This document shows, in pieces, positions 29,977 through 37,800 of a stretch of DNA of 64,000 nucleotides. The notes below the pieces were generated by a model, which was given only the letters and a program-made list of their open reading frames with translations, was not told the DNA's origin and did not search any database. The DNA is from Lachnospiraceae bacterium (lineage in GTDB: Bacteria > Bacillota > Clostridia > Lachnospirales > Lachnospiraceae). The position numbers were made by a program, and so were the translations under genes. The stretch spans positions 184,308 through 248,307 of the forward strand of contig JAFQZU010000005.1 in NCBI GenBank assembly GCA_017405805.1. The letters run 5' to 3'. The first letter of the stretch is position 1. Each line of letters opens with the position of its first letter.

Positions 29977-31722
29977 TTACTGCTGGTGATTTGTATATTC
30001 CACCGGCTGGATCCTTCCGCCGGGCTCCTCATTGAAGATCATCATGATTCGCACGCGGTTGCGCTTGACGCTGCCCATGTCGGGCCACATCACGTACAGC
30101 GGCTGTGATCCGCCCGAGTAGGTGGGCTGCAGCTCGCCGTAACCCTCGTCCGCCGTCTGCTTGTGGATGTTCCACATAGCGCCGTCAGACAGCTGCATAT
30201 TCACGAGCTCCACGATCTTGCTCTCCGGGATATTGGTCTGGTATGAGCCCTCCAGATCGTTGAGAAGCTCACCGACGCTCATCAGGATTGCAGGCGACAT
30301 CAGTTTGTCAAGCAGCGCATCCAGGACCTGCTCCTGGTCGCGTCCGCGCTGGTTGTCGCCGTCCGCAAAGCTGTATCGCTCACGGCAGAAGGCGAGTGCC
30401 TGGTCGCCGTTCATGTGATGCCAGCCTCTGTCGAAGTGGAAGTCGTCCGTGTACGCGTCAAAAGCATATTCCACATAGATATCCAGTCCGCCCAGCGCAT
30501 CCACCAGTTTGATCAGCGTGTCAAAATTCACGCGGATGAAATAGTCGATATTGATGCCGTACAGCTCGGACAGCGTGCGCATCGATGCGTCGACGCCGTA
30601 GATGCCGGCGTGGGTCAGCTTGTCCAGTTCGTCTCCGGAGACATCCGGTATTTTGACGTAGTAGTCGCGGGGCGTAGAGGTCATGATGATCCTCTTGCTC
30701 CTGGGATTGACCGTCATGATGATGTTGACGTCGCTCCGGCTGGTCTGGGAGATATCGCCGTAGACATCGATACCGCTGATCAGGACATTGAAGGATTCGC
30801 CCGATCCGATATTTGCCTGTTCAAAGTCCGTTCTCACGCCGTAATGGTGGATGATCTTGACGTTGCCCTCGTATCCCCGGACGACCTGACAGAGGACGGA
30901 GTCATACGCCTGATTGTAGATAGCCGCGTCGACCTCATTGTCCATGAGGGCCTGCGCCACTTCCACTTCTGTCTTATACTCCTTCAGGGCCACTTCTTTT
31001 CCGAGGAGCGTATTGATCTCCTGGATGATGGCGGGGCCGCCGGTCGTGTCCGTCACGTTGTAGCCGAAGGTGTAATCCGCGCAGTCCGTTATGTCCTCAG
31101 CCGTGCTGCCCGCCTTTACGGCGACGACCATGTCATCTGTCTTATAGGCTTCGTTGCCCACGCCGATCAGGCCGATCGTCTGGTTGATGTAACGAATGCC
31201 CAGCAGAAGGAGGATACACATTACCGCGCTGATGATACAGCCGATCTTTCGCTTTTTCCTGCTCCTCGTCAGATTTAGGAAGAGAAGGATGAAGGCGGCC
31301 GCAAACAGTACGATCGCCGTTATGACCATCAGATGGGTCGGGAAGAAGCCCGTTCTGCCCATCCTGAAAAGCAGAATGACGGAGAGGACGATCTGCAGGA
31401 TCGCAAGTACTCTTCCGCCGATGCGGAACCATCTGGAGATCTTGCGCGCCCGCTCCCTGTCCTGCCTGGATGCGGCGGAACGTTTCACGCGCTTTTTCTT
31501 AACCGCGGAGGGGTCGGCCGCAGAGGACCTTGCAGCGCCCTGCGCGGCACTGCGGCTGACGGCAGTTCTTCTCTTTGCCGTACCTGCGGATGTCTTTGTC
31601 CTCCCGGATGTCTTTTCTGTACTCCTTGCACCGCCTGCGGAGGAAGTCCCTGCCTTTCTCCCGGTTCCTGACGCATCTGTGCGGACCGGACGCGCCGTCC
31701 TCTTCTTTGTTCCTTCGTCCAT
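29977..31722 (-). CDS. LytR-CpsA-Psr (LCP) family protein with an extra substrate-binding-like domain
   Basis: 581 residues. Residues 1-95 are a Ser/Thr/Ala/Arg/Lys-rich disordered cytoplasmic tail; three membrane segments follow (~100-190). Next is an extracellular part (~195-310) resembling a periplasmic binding fold (DMVVAVKAGSTAEDI, VAQALMDNEVDAAIYN), then the LCP domain (~315-480: FNVLISGIDVYGD, RSDVNIIMTVNPRSKRI, STPRDYYV, HAGIYGVDASMRTLSELYGINIDYF, FCRERYSF). LCP enzymes attach teichoic acids or capsule polymers to peptidoglycan. The start codon has only a weak ribosome site. Confidence 0.88.
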   Translation of the reverse strand: MDEGTKKRTARPVRTDASGTGRKAGTSSAGGARSTEKTSGRTKTSAGTAKRRTAVSRSAAQGAARSSAADPSAVKKKRVKRSAASRQDRERARKISRWFRIGGRVLAILQIVLSVILLFRMGRTGFFPTHLMVITAIVLFAAAFILLFLNLTRSRKKRKIGCIISAVMCILLLLGIRYINQTIGLIGVGNEAYKTDDMVVAVKAGSTAEDITDCADYTFGYNVTDTTGGPAIIQEINTLLGKEVALKEYKTEVEVAQALMDNEVDAAIYNQAYDSVLCQVVRGYEGNVKIIHHYGVRTDFEQANIGSGESFNVLISGIDVYGDISQTSRSDVNIIMTVNPRSKRIIMTSTPRDYYVKIPDVSGDELDKLTHAGIYGVDASMRTLSELYGINIDYFIRVNFDTLIKLVDALGGLDIYVEYAFDAYTDDFHFDRGWHHMNGDQALAFCRERYSFADGDNQRGRDQEQVLDALLDKLMSPAILMSVGELLNDLEGSYQTNIPESKIVELVNMQLSDGAMWNIHKQTADEGYGELQPTYSGGSQPLYVMWPDMGSVKRNRVRIMMIFNEEPGGRIQPVEYTNHQQ

Positions 31723-31849
31723 ATATCAATATCCCGATCTTTTATTCTCTGTAATACTCATATTTCATGCCGCAATAATCCAAAGTGCTCATAATAAGGC
31801 ACTTTACTATTGATAAAATACTCTATTTGCCATTTTTATGCAAGACGAA

Positions 31850-32137
31850 TCAGTCTTCGAATTCGATATCCAGGTCATCCCTCTCCGAGGCCGCTTCCAG
31901 GCAGAGCTGCTGCAGCGCGCGCATATATGCCGGCATCCTTTTGGCCGCTTCCTCCGTGTGCAGAAACAGGATCTCGTTCGACGGATCCTCGCCTCCGGGA
32001 AAAGAGGGGTCCGTGAACACATCGTAGAGCGCGTCCAGGTTCCTGCCGTACCAAGGAGGGAGAGGCAGCGCCGCCGTCAGTTTTTCATGGAGCTGCCGTT
32101 TGTCCTCAATATCCCTGAGATCTATGAAATAGCGCAT
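31850..32137 (-). CDS. Barstar-family ribonuclease inhibitor
   Basis: 95 residues matching barstar: FIDLRDIEDK at the start and PPWYGRNLDALYDVFTD, the helix that in barstar plugs the barnase active site (with the two Asp kept, one Trp replaced by Tyr). It has no signal peptide, so it should stay in the cytoplasm. It begins 15 bp after the barnase-like gene on the same strand, the usual toxin-immunity layout. Confidence 0.9.
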   Translation of the reverse strand: MRYFIDLRDIEDKRQLHEKLTAALPLPPWYGRNLDALYDVFTDPSFPGGEDPSNEILFLHTEEAAKRMPAYMRALQQLCLEAASERDDLDIEFED

Positions 32138-32152
32138 TTTTACCCCCTGCCT

Positions 32153-32836
32153 TTAATAGAGCTGTTCAAAGGACCCGTAATGGTCCGATGTGTAATAGAT
32201 TCTTCCGTCGTCCGAGTATACGATCCGCTTTGCACCCCTCTTTTTAGCTCCCAGCGTATCGATGTCGCACTCGTGATATTTGCCGTCCGGCAAAAGACCC
32301 TCACGGTTTCCGTAATAATCGCCTCCTATGCACATGCCGGGGGCGTAATCCTCCAGGGAGCCCCCGTCCCAGCCCAGCTTTCTCGCCTCCTTCTTGGTCA
32401 TGAAGTTGGAGGGGAGCCTGCCGTACACATGAAGGTAGAGAGCCACGTCTTCCTTAGTGGTGTATGAGCCGTTCTCATCGATCTGCGGCGCTTCCGCAGC
32501 GGGCGTCTCCTCCTGCGGCGCTTCCACAGTGGGCTCCTGCGCCGGCGGGTCCTCTGCCGTGAGTTCCTGTCCGGACGGCGCTTCCGCTGTATCTTCCTGC
32601 CCGGGCGGCTCCTCCGCTGTTAATTCCTGCCCGGCCGGCGGGTCCTCTGCCGTAAGTTCCTGCCCGGCCGGCGCTTCGCCCGGTTCTCCCCCGTCTGCCG
32701 CCTCCTGCAGTATGTCGTAGACATTTTCCTCCTGCTTTGCCTTCCCGCATCCGATGAGGCCTGCCGCGCACAGAATAAAGAGCAGGCTCATAAGAAGGGG
32801 CAAAAGCCGCCGTCTTTGTTTCTTCAGAGTTTTCAT
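32153..32836 (-). CDS. Lipoprotein-anchored barnase-type ribonuclease
   Basis: 227 residues. Residues 1-30 form a lipoprotein signal peptide ending LIGC (Cys30). Residues ~58-120 are a tether of repeated QELTAEDPPA-like units rich in Pro, Glu and Gln. Residues ~124-227 match barnase over its whole length; the counterparts of the barnase catalytic residues appear kept: Lys148, Arg178, Glu189, Arg204, His219. So it is predicted to be an active RNase on the outer face of the membrane. ATG 32836 has GAGG 5 nt upstream; GTG 32842 is the alternative. Paired with the barstar gene. Confidence 0.88.
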   Translation of the reverse strand: MKTLKKQRRRLLPLLMSLLFILCAAGLIGCGKAKQEENVYDILQEAADGGEPGEAPAGQELTAEDPPAGQELTAEEPPGQEDTAEAPSGQELTAEDPPAQEPTVEAPQEETPAAEAPQIDENGSYTTKEDVALYLHVYGRLPSNFMTKKEARKLGWDGGSLEDYAPGMCIGGDYYGNREGLLPDGKYHECDIDTLGAKKRGAKRIVYSDDGRIYYTSDHYGSFEQLY

Positions 32837-32872
32837 AGACACCTCATGTTGAAAAGTGAACTGTTTTTTGTC

Positions 32873-32878
32873 ATTATA
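32873..32878 (-). promoter_or_regulatory. Possible extended -10 promoter of the barnase-barstar pair
   Basis: Minus strand TGATATAAT, an extended -10 about 37 bp upstream of the barnase start; no good -35. Confidence 0.35.
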
Positions 32879-32962
32879 TCATACTCTCTGCAAATACCGT
32901 CCTATTAAGGTAAACGCTAACGCGATTACGATATTACGTTCTGTTCCGTTTTAAAAATAATA

Positions 32963-32992
32963 TTGACAATGTCTCCTGTTTTGTGCTATGAT
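32963..32992 (+). promoter_or_regulatory. Promoter of the T-box/TrpB transcript
   Basis: TTGACA (32963-32968), 18 bp, TATGAT (32987-32992). It fits a transcript start near 33000, at the 5' end of the T-box leader. Confidence 0.65.
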
Positions 32993-32999
32993 GCGTTAA

Positions 33000-33280
33000 A
33001 CCGTTGAAGAAGAGTAAGTAGATCAGGACCTCCTGCTACCAGAGAGCCGCAGCCGGTGGAATTGCGGCAGTCAGTGCCTTGATCGAATGGACTTCCGAGG
33101 GCGACCAGAAACGGACGGATTATCCGAAGTATGGGAGACGGAGTATGGATCTCCGTGATCAAAGTCCGGCATATGTCAGTATGCGCTAAGTGGGTATGAT
33201 CGTCATACCAAGCCGGGTGGCACCGCAGGTAGAGCTCTTTTTACCTGTCCCAGCAGAATTTGCATGGGACAGGTTTTTTT
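33000..33280 (+). promoter_or_regulatory. T-box leader specific for tRNA-Trp
   Basis: The leader carries the T-box core TGGCACCGC (33218-33226), which pairs with the uncharged tRNA acceptor end, and a terminator (33243-33251 with 33265-33273, then eight T). In stem I the likely specifier is TGG (33088-33090) in the context GAATGGAC, the tryptophan codon, which agrees with the downstream TrpB-like gene. When tRNA-Trp is uncharged, the antiterminator should form and the gene be expressed. Confidence 0.9.
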
Positions 33281-33323
33281 GCGTTCCTGTCCCGGAAGAC
33301 TGTATTCGGAAAGGAGAATAAAC

Positions 33324-34694
33324 ATGAGCGACAGAAAAATCCCCTACAAGATCTATCTCAATGAAGACGAGATGCCGAAGGCCTGGTACAATCTGCGGGC
33401 CGACATGAAGAACAAGCCCGCGCCCCTTCTCAACCCCGGCACCGGGCAGCCCCTGAGCGCCGCCGAGCTGGAGCCCATCTTCTGCAAGGAGCTGGTTCAG
33501 CAGGAGCTGGATGAGACGACGCCCTATATCGCCATTCCCGATGAGATCCGCGATTTTTACAAGATGTACAGACCTTCTCCCCTGGTCCGCGCTTACTGCC
33601 TGGAGAAGAAGCTGGGCACGCCCGCCAAAATCTACTACAAGTTCGAGGGCAACAATACCAGCGGCAGCCACAAGCTCAATTCCGCCATCGCGCAGGCCTA
33701 TTACGCAAAGCAGCAGGGTCTGAAGGGCGTGACGACCGAGACCGGAGCCGGCCAGTGGGGCACAGCCCTCTCCATGGCGTGCGCGTATCTGGAGCTCGAC
33801 TGCAAAGTCTACATGGTAAAGGTCTCCTACGAGCAGAAGCCTTTCCGCCGCGAAGTCATGCGCACCTACGGCGCCTCCGTCGTTCCTTCTCCCTCTGAGA
33901 CCACGGAAGTGGGACGCCGCATCCTTGCGGAGCATCCCGGCACCACGGGAAGCCTTGGCTGCGCCATCTCCGAGGCAGTGGAGGTCGCTACCGCCAACCC
34001 CGGCTACCGCTATGTGCTCGGAAGCGTGCTCAACCAGGTCCTTCTGCACCAGTCCGTGATCGGTCTCGAATCCAAGATCGCCATGGATAAGTACGGCATC
34101 AAGCCCGATATGATCATCGGCTGCGCCGGCGGCGGCTCCAACCTGGGCGGCCTCATCGCCCCCTTCATGGGCGAAAAGCTCCGCGGCGAAGCGGACTACC
34201 GAATCATCGCGGTCGAGCCCGCCTCCTGCCCCAGCTTCACCCGCGGTACCTTCGCGTACGACTTCTGCGATACCGGCAGGATCTGCCCTCTCGCGAAGAT
34301 GTACACGCTGGGATCCGACTTCATCCCCTCTCCCAACCACGCCGGCGGCCTGCGCTTCCACGGCATGAGCACCACGCTCTCCCAGCTCTATCACGACGGT
34401 TACATGGAGGCGACAAGCGTGGAGCAGACCAGCGTCTTCGAGGCAGCCGAGATGTTTGCCAGAGTGGAAGGCATCCTGCCTGCGCCCGAGAGCTCCCATG
34501 CCATCCGCGTCGCGATCGACGAGGCTATGAAGTGCAAGGAGACCGGCGAGGAGAAGACCATCCTCTTCGGCCTTACGGGAACCGGCTATTTTGACATGGT
34601 CGCGTACGAAAAGTATCACAACGGTGAGATGAGCGACGAGATCCCCACCGATGAGCAGATCGCCGCTTCCATCGCCAAGCTTCCCAGGATCTGA
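33324..34694 (+). CDS. TrpB2-type tryptophan synthase beta-like PLP enzyme
   Basis: 456 residues, longer than TrpB1 (~395) and carrying the TrpB2-type N-terminus (YLNEDEMPKAWYNL). The PLP lysine lies in NNTSGSHKLNSA; ETGAGQWGTALS and the Gly-rich GCAGGGSNLGG phosphate loop are present. It should make tryptophan from indole and serine; TrpB2 may work without TrpA. ATG 33324 follows AAAGGAG. No other trp genes are adjacent; it is the only gene behind the T-box and has its own terminator. Confidence 0.92.
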   Translation: MSDRKIPYKIYLNEDEMPKAWYNLRADMKNKPAPLLNPGTGQPLSAAELEPIFCKELVQQELDETTPYIAIPDEIRDFYKMYRPSPLVRAYCLEKKLGTPAKIYYKFEGNNTSGSHKLNSAIAQAYYAKQQGLKGVTTETGAGQWGTALSMACAYLELDCKVYMVKVSYEQKPFRREVMRTYGASVVPSPSETTEVGRRILAEHPGTTGSLGCAISEAVEVATANPGYRYVLGSVLNQVLLHQSVIGLESKIAMDKYGIKPDMIIGCAGGGSNLGGLIAPFMGEKLRGEADYRIIAVEPASCPSFTRGTFAYDFCDTGRICPLAKMYTLGSDFIPSPNHAGGLRFHGMSTTLSQLYHDGYMEATSVEQTSVFEAAEMFARVEGILPAPESSHAIRVAIDEAMKCKETGEEKTILFGLTGTGYFDMVAYEKYHNGEMSDEIPTDEQIAASIAKLPRI

Positions 34695-34713
34695 AGCATG
34701 TAATTCCATCCTC

Positions 34714-34743
34714 AAAAGCCGCCTGCAGGGGCGGCTTTTTTTT
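34714..34743 (+). terminator. Terminator after the TrpB2-type gene
   Basis: Stem AAAAGCCGCC (34714-34723) with its complement (34730-34739), followed by eight T. Confidence 0.92.
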
Positions 34744-34792
34744 GACGCGGGACCGGATTGCATTCCCGGCGTCAAAAGAGTATATTGGGGGC

Positions 34793-35764
34793 ATGATCAT
34801 TGAAGCTAACCTTAATTTCGACAAAGAACAGCAGGAAATCTTCCCCGTGGAGATGGAGTCCTTCCCCTACCGCTGCAGCCAGACCCGTCTGGACAGCCGT
34901 CCCGGGCGCTCCATCCCCTGGCACTGGCACAATATCTTTGAGATCGACTATGTCTCGAAGGGAACGCTTTTGTGGCACACCCCCGAAGACTCTTTTGTCA
35001 TTGAAAAGGGAGAAGCAGCCATTACCAACGCCGGGATGCTCCACACCTGCACTGCCATGGGCGATACGCCCTGCGAATACTATACGCTCCACTTTGACAT
35101 GCATCTTTTGACCGGCATGTACAACAGTGTGTTCGAGGAAAAATACTTTCTTCCCCTGATCCGGAGCGACGTACTGACATCCTGGCCCGTCAAGCCGGAT
35201 TCCCTCCTTCACCTGAAGATGATCGAGGCCGTTCTGCGCGCCGTGGAGATCAGCCGGGAGGAGCCCTTTGGCTATGAGTTCGACATCCGCAGCGTCCTGA
35301 GCAGCTTCTGGCGCATGCTCTTGCAGGACACCAAGGATCTGCAGAAGGCCGCCATGCCCGGCAGCACCGCGGATACGGAGCGCATCAAAATCATGATGCG
35401 CTATATAAAAGAACACTGCGCCGAGAAACTGACGCTCGACGACATCGCCGCCTCTGCCGGCATCAGCACGAGGGAGTGCACGCGGTGCTTCCGCCGCTGC
35501 ATCAATTCCTCCCCCAATGTTTACCTCACCCATACCCGGCTCCGCATGGCCGCTGACCTTCTCGCCTCTTCCGCCAAGAGCGTCATCGAGATCAGCGAGG
35601 AGTGCGGCTTCAGTTCGCCGAGCTACTTCGGAAAGGTCTTCCGTGAGATCGTGGGAAGCACGCCCAAGGATTACCGAAAGAAGGTAAAGGAGGGGAAGGC
35701 GCCCCACATCCCGGACAGCGTAAGCCTGAACGTGACGGATGAAGAAGAGGAGGAGATCCTGTGA
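34793..35764 (+). CDS. AraC-family transcriptional regulator
   Basis: 323 residues. N-terminal cupin sensor domain (IPWHWHNIFEIDYVSKG, EGEAAITNAG-like) and C-terminal double helix-turn-helix (LTLDDIAASAGISTRECTRCFRR; DLLASSAKSVIEISEECGFSSPSYFGKVFREIVGSTPKDYR). The ligand and targets are unknown; its nearest neighbours are the TrpB2-type gene upstream and a convergent lipoprotein. Start is uncertain: ATG 34793 matches the family length but has only a G-rich run directly before it; an in-frame start at 34742 is possible. Confidence 0.85.
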   Translation: MIIEANLNFDKEQQEIFPVEMESFPYRCSQTRLDSRPGRSIPWHWHNIFEIDYVSKGTLLWHTPEDSFVIEKGEAAITNAGMLHTCTAMGDTPCEYYTLHFDMHLLTGMYNSVFEEKYFLPLIRSDVLTSWPVKPDSLLHLKMIEAVLRAVEISREEPFGYEFDIRSVLSSFWRMLLQDTKDLQKAAMPGSTADTERIKIMMRYIKEHCAEKLTLDDIAASAGISTRECTRCFRRCINSSPNVYLTHTRLRMAADLLASSAKSVIEISEECGFSSPSYFGKVFREIVGSTPKDYRKKVKEGKAPHIPDSVSLNVTDEEEEEIL

Positions 35765-35778
35765 TCTCCTCCTCTGTT

Positions 35779-36042
35779 TCATGCAATGCTCAATCCTGTG
35801 CCGGCGCCGCTTTCCATGTTGTAGTAATCATTGATCACATAGTATCTGCTGTCCGCATGATCCAGCGTGTGGTCAAATGCATCAGCGCCGAGCGCATCGT
35901 CAAGTGTGCCGAGGTCAGAATCATACTCGATCGAATGGAGCGCAGGAGGGCTTTCCGGCTCTTTTGCTTCTTTTGCTCCCTCGAACCCGCATGCGGACAA
36001 TAAAGAGAGGGCAGCCACAAAAATAATAATTGTCTTCTTCAT
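35779..36042 (-). CDS. Small lipoprotein of unknown function
   Basis: 87 residues. A lipoprotein signal peptide ending LLSAC, followed by an acidic ~65-residue tail rich in Asp and Tyr. I do not recognise a domain. It begins 2 nt after the rlmD stop and is probably co-transcribed with it. Confidence 0.65.
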   Translation of the reverse strand: MKKTIIIFVAALSLLSACGFEGAKEAKEPESPPALHSIEYDSDLGTLDDALGADAFDHTLDHADSRYYVINDYYNMESGAGTGLSIA

Positions 36043-36044
36043 AC

Positions 36045-37238
36045 TTAATTATGTGTCAGTAAACAGACGGTTTCGACCCCTTCGGTATAAGGAAACATAT
36101 CCACCGGAACCGCCTTTTTCATCTGATATCCGTTTTGTGTAAGATACTCCAGGTCTCTGGCCAGCGTCACCGGTTCGCAGGACACATACACCACTTTGGA
36201 AGGGCCGAGTTTTGTCAGTGACTGCAGGAACTGCTGCGACGCCCCGCTTCTGGGCGGGTCCAGAAAGACGATGTCCATCTTCTCGCCGTCCTCCGCCAGC
36301 TCCTCCATAAACTCTCCCGCGTCGCTCTCGGCCACCTGTACATTGGAAGCGCCGTTCATCTGCGCGTTGTGGGCGGCGTCGCGGACCGCTTCGGGATTGA
36401 GCTCCGCGCAGATCACCTCTCTGCAGCGGTCCGATGCGATGATCCCGATGGTCCCGATCCCGCAGTAGGCGTCGAGAATGCGCTCTTTCCCGGAAAAACC
36501 GGCCAGATCCAGCGCAATATTGTAGAGCTTCTCCGTCTGCAGGCTGTTTACCTGATAGAAAGAGCGGCTGGAGATGCGGAACCGTTTCCCGCACAGGACG
36601 TCCTCGATGTATCCGGGACCGTAGAGGACCTTTTCCCTCTGTCCCAGCACCATAGTCGTATCCTTATCGTTGATATTCATCACGACCGTCGTGATCTCCG
36701 GATGGCGCTCCGTAAGCTCCTTGATAAACGCTGTGCCGCGCGGCAGTACGGGGTCCGTCGTCACCAGCGTCACCATCACCTGCCTCGTGGCACGCGCCGC
36801 GCGCACCTGTACATAGCGCAGAAATCCGCTCCCGGTCTCCTCGTCGTAAGCCTTGATCCGGTAGTTCGGAAGCATACGCAGGACAGTTTGGATGATCCGG
36901 TCGGCGCGGGTGTCCTCCAGCAGGCATTTTTTGACTGGGATCACCTCGTGCGTTCCCCTGCGGTAGATCCCGCACACCGCGCCCTGGCGCCTGTCCCTGG
37001 CAAAGACGGAGGTCACCTTGCCTCTGTAGTGGTCGGGATTCTTCATTTTGATGATGGGATCGACCGGGCCGTACCCGCCAATCAGCTCCTGTACATGGGC
37101 CTGCTTGGCAAGGAGCTGTTCATCATAAGGCACGTCGATCATCGTGCAGCCGCCGCAGCGGTTCGATACGGGGCACCTGCTGCGCTTTTTTTCTTTCGTT
37201 TCCTTTTTGCCGGTATTATCGCGAAATTGTCTCTTCAA
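36045..37238 (-). CDS. 23S rRNA (uracil-5)-methyltransferase, RlmD/RlmCD type
   Basis: 397 residues, TrmA/RumA family. Fe-S cluster Cys motif CPVSNRCGGC near residue 22 with a further Cys at VKKC; SAM-binding DAYCGIGTIGI; FLDPPRSGAS; and catalytic Cys in VYVSCEPVTLARD. It methylates a uracil at C5 in 23S rRNA, but which site cannot be told. The usual N-terminal TRAM domain is missing, as in many short clostridial members. Confidence 0.88.
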   Translation of the reverse strand: MKRQFRDNTGKKETKEKKRSRCPVSNRCGGCTMIDVPYDEQLLAKQAHVQELIGGYGPVDPIIKMKNPDHYRGKVTSVFARDRRQGAVCGIYRRGTHEVIPVKKCLLEDTRADRIIQTVLRMLPNYRIKAYDEETGSGFLRYVQVRAARATRQVMVTLVTTDPVLPRGTAFIKELTERHPEITTVVMNINDKDTTMVLGQREKVLYGPGYIEDVLCGKRFRISSRSFYQVNSLQTEKLYNIALDLAGFSGKERILDAYCGIGTIGIIASDRCREVICAELNPEAVRDAAHNAQMNGASNVQVAESDAGEFMEELAEDGEKMDIVFLDPPRSGASQQFLQSLTKLGPSKVVYVSCEPVTLARDLEYLTQNGYQMKKAVPVDMFPYTEGVETVCLLTHN

Positions 37239-37260
37239 GGCTTCTAAGATCCTCTCTCAC

Positions 37261-37296
37261 ACAAAACCCGGTTCCGATAACAGCTCGGAACCGGGT
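37261..37296 (-). terminator. Terminator after the superoxide reductase gene
   Basis: Perfect 12-bp stem (37266-37277 with 37285-37296) followed by TTTTG on the minus strand. It ends only ~25 bp before the rlmD-type start, so the methyltransferase may rely on partial read-through. Confidence 0.75.
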
Positions 37297-37334
37297 ACAC
37301 ACACTATCCCGCAGGCTGTGCGGCCTGTTTGGTA

Positions 37335-37709
37335 TTACAGTTCAGCTTTCCAGAGTCCGTGCAGGTTGCAGTACTCCCATACGGCAACGGGATCGGAAGC
37401 CTCAAATACAGCGCAAGGAGCCTCGCCGGGCTTCAGGACCTTGAACTGGCCGCCGTCCTTGGTCTGCAGATAGATCCACTGGATAAAGTGCTCCTCCGCC
37501 ATGGGATGCTCGACGGAGCCGACCTGGACCGTGATCTTGCTTCCTTCGACCTTGACGTCCGGAACGTGCTTTTCCTTGGCGCCGTCCGTGGTATTGCCTT
37601 TGAGCTCTGTCATGAGCTCTCCACAGCAGGAAGGAGGACATCCCTTCTCATTGAGTTTCACAACGATACTACCGCACTTTTTGCAGCGGAAAAATTTCAG
37701 TTCTGCCAT
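37335..37709 (-). CDS. Desulfoferrodoxin (superoxide reductase)
   Basis: 124 residues. Reduces superoxide to peroxide in anaerobes. The N-terminal desulforedoxin-type Fe(Cys)4 site is complete (Cys9, Cys12, Cys28, Cys29) and the catalytic Fe(His)4Cys site is visible (His48, His68, His74, Cys114, His117, with the Glu46-Lys47 pair before the first His). ATG 37709 has AGGAG upstream. Supports an obligately anaerobic host. Confidence 0.94.
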   Translation of the reverse strand: MAELKFFRCKKCGSIVVKLNEKGCPPSCCGELMTELKGNTTDGAKEKHVPDVKVEGSKITVQVGSVEHPMAEEHFIQWIYLQTKDGGQFKVLKPGEAPCAVFEASDPVAVWEYCNLHGLWKAEL

Positions 37710-37800
37710 ATTATAAACTCTCCTTTCTGTCACAAGGACAATTGTTTCCTGTTCCATTTTATTCTAATGCATCCTGCCGGAAAAAGGAAGAGATATTCCG

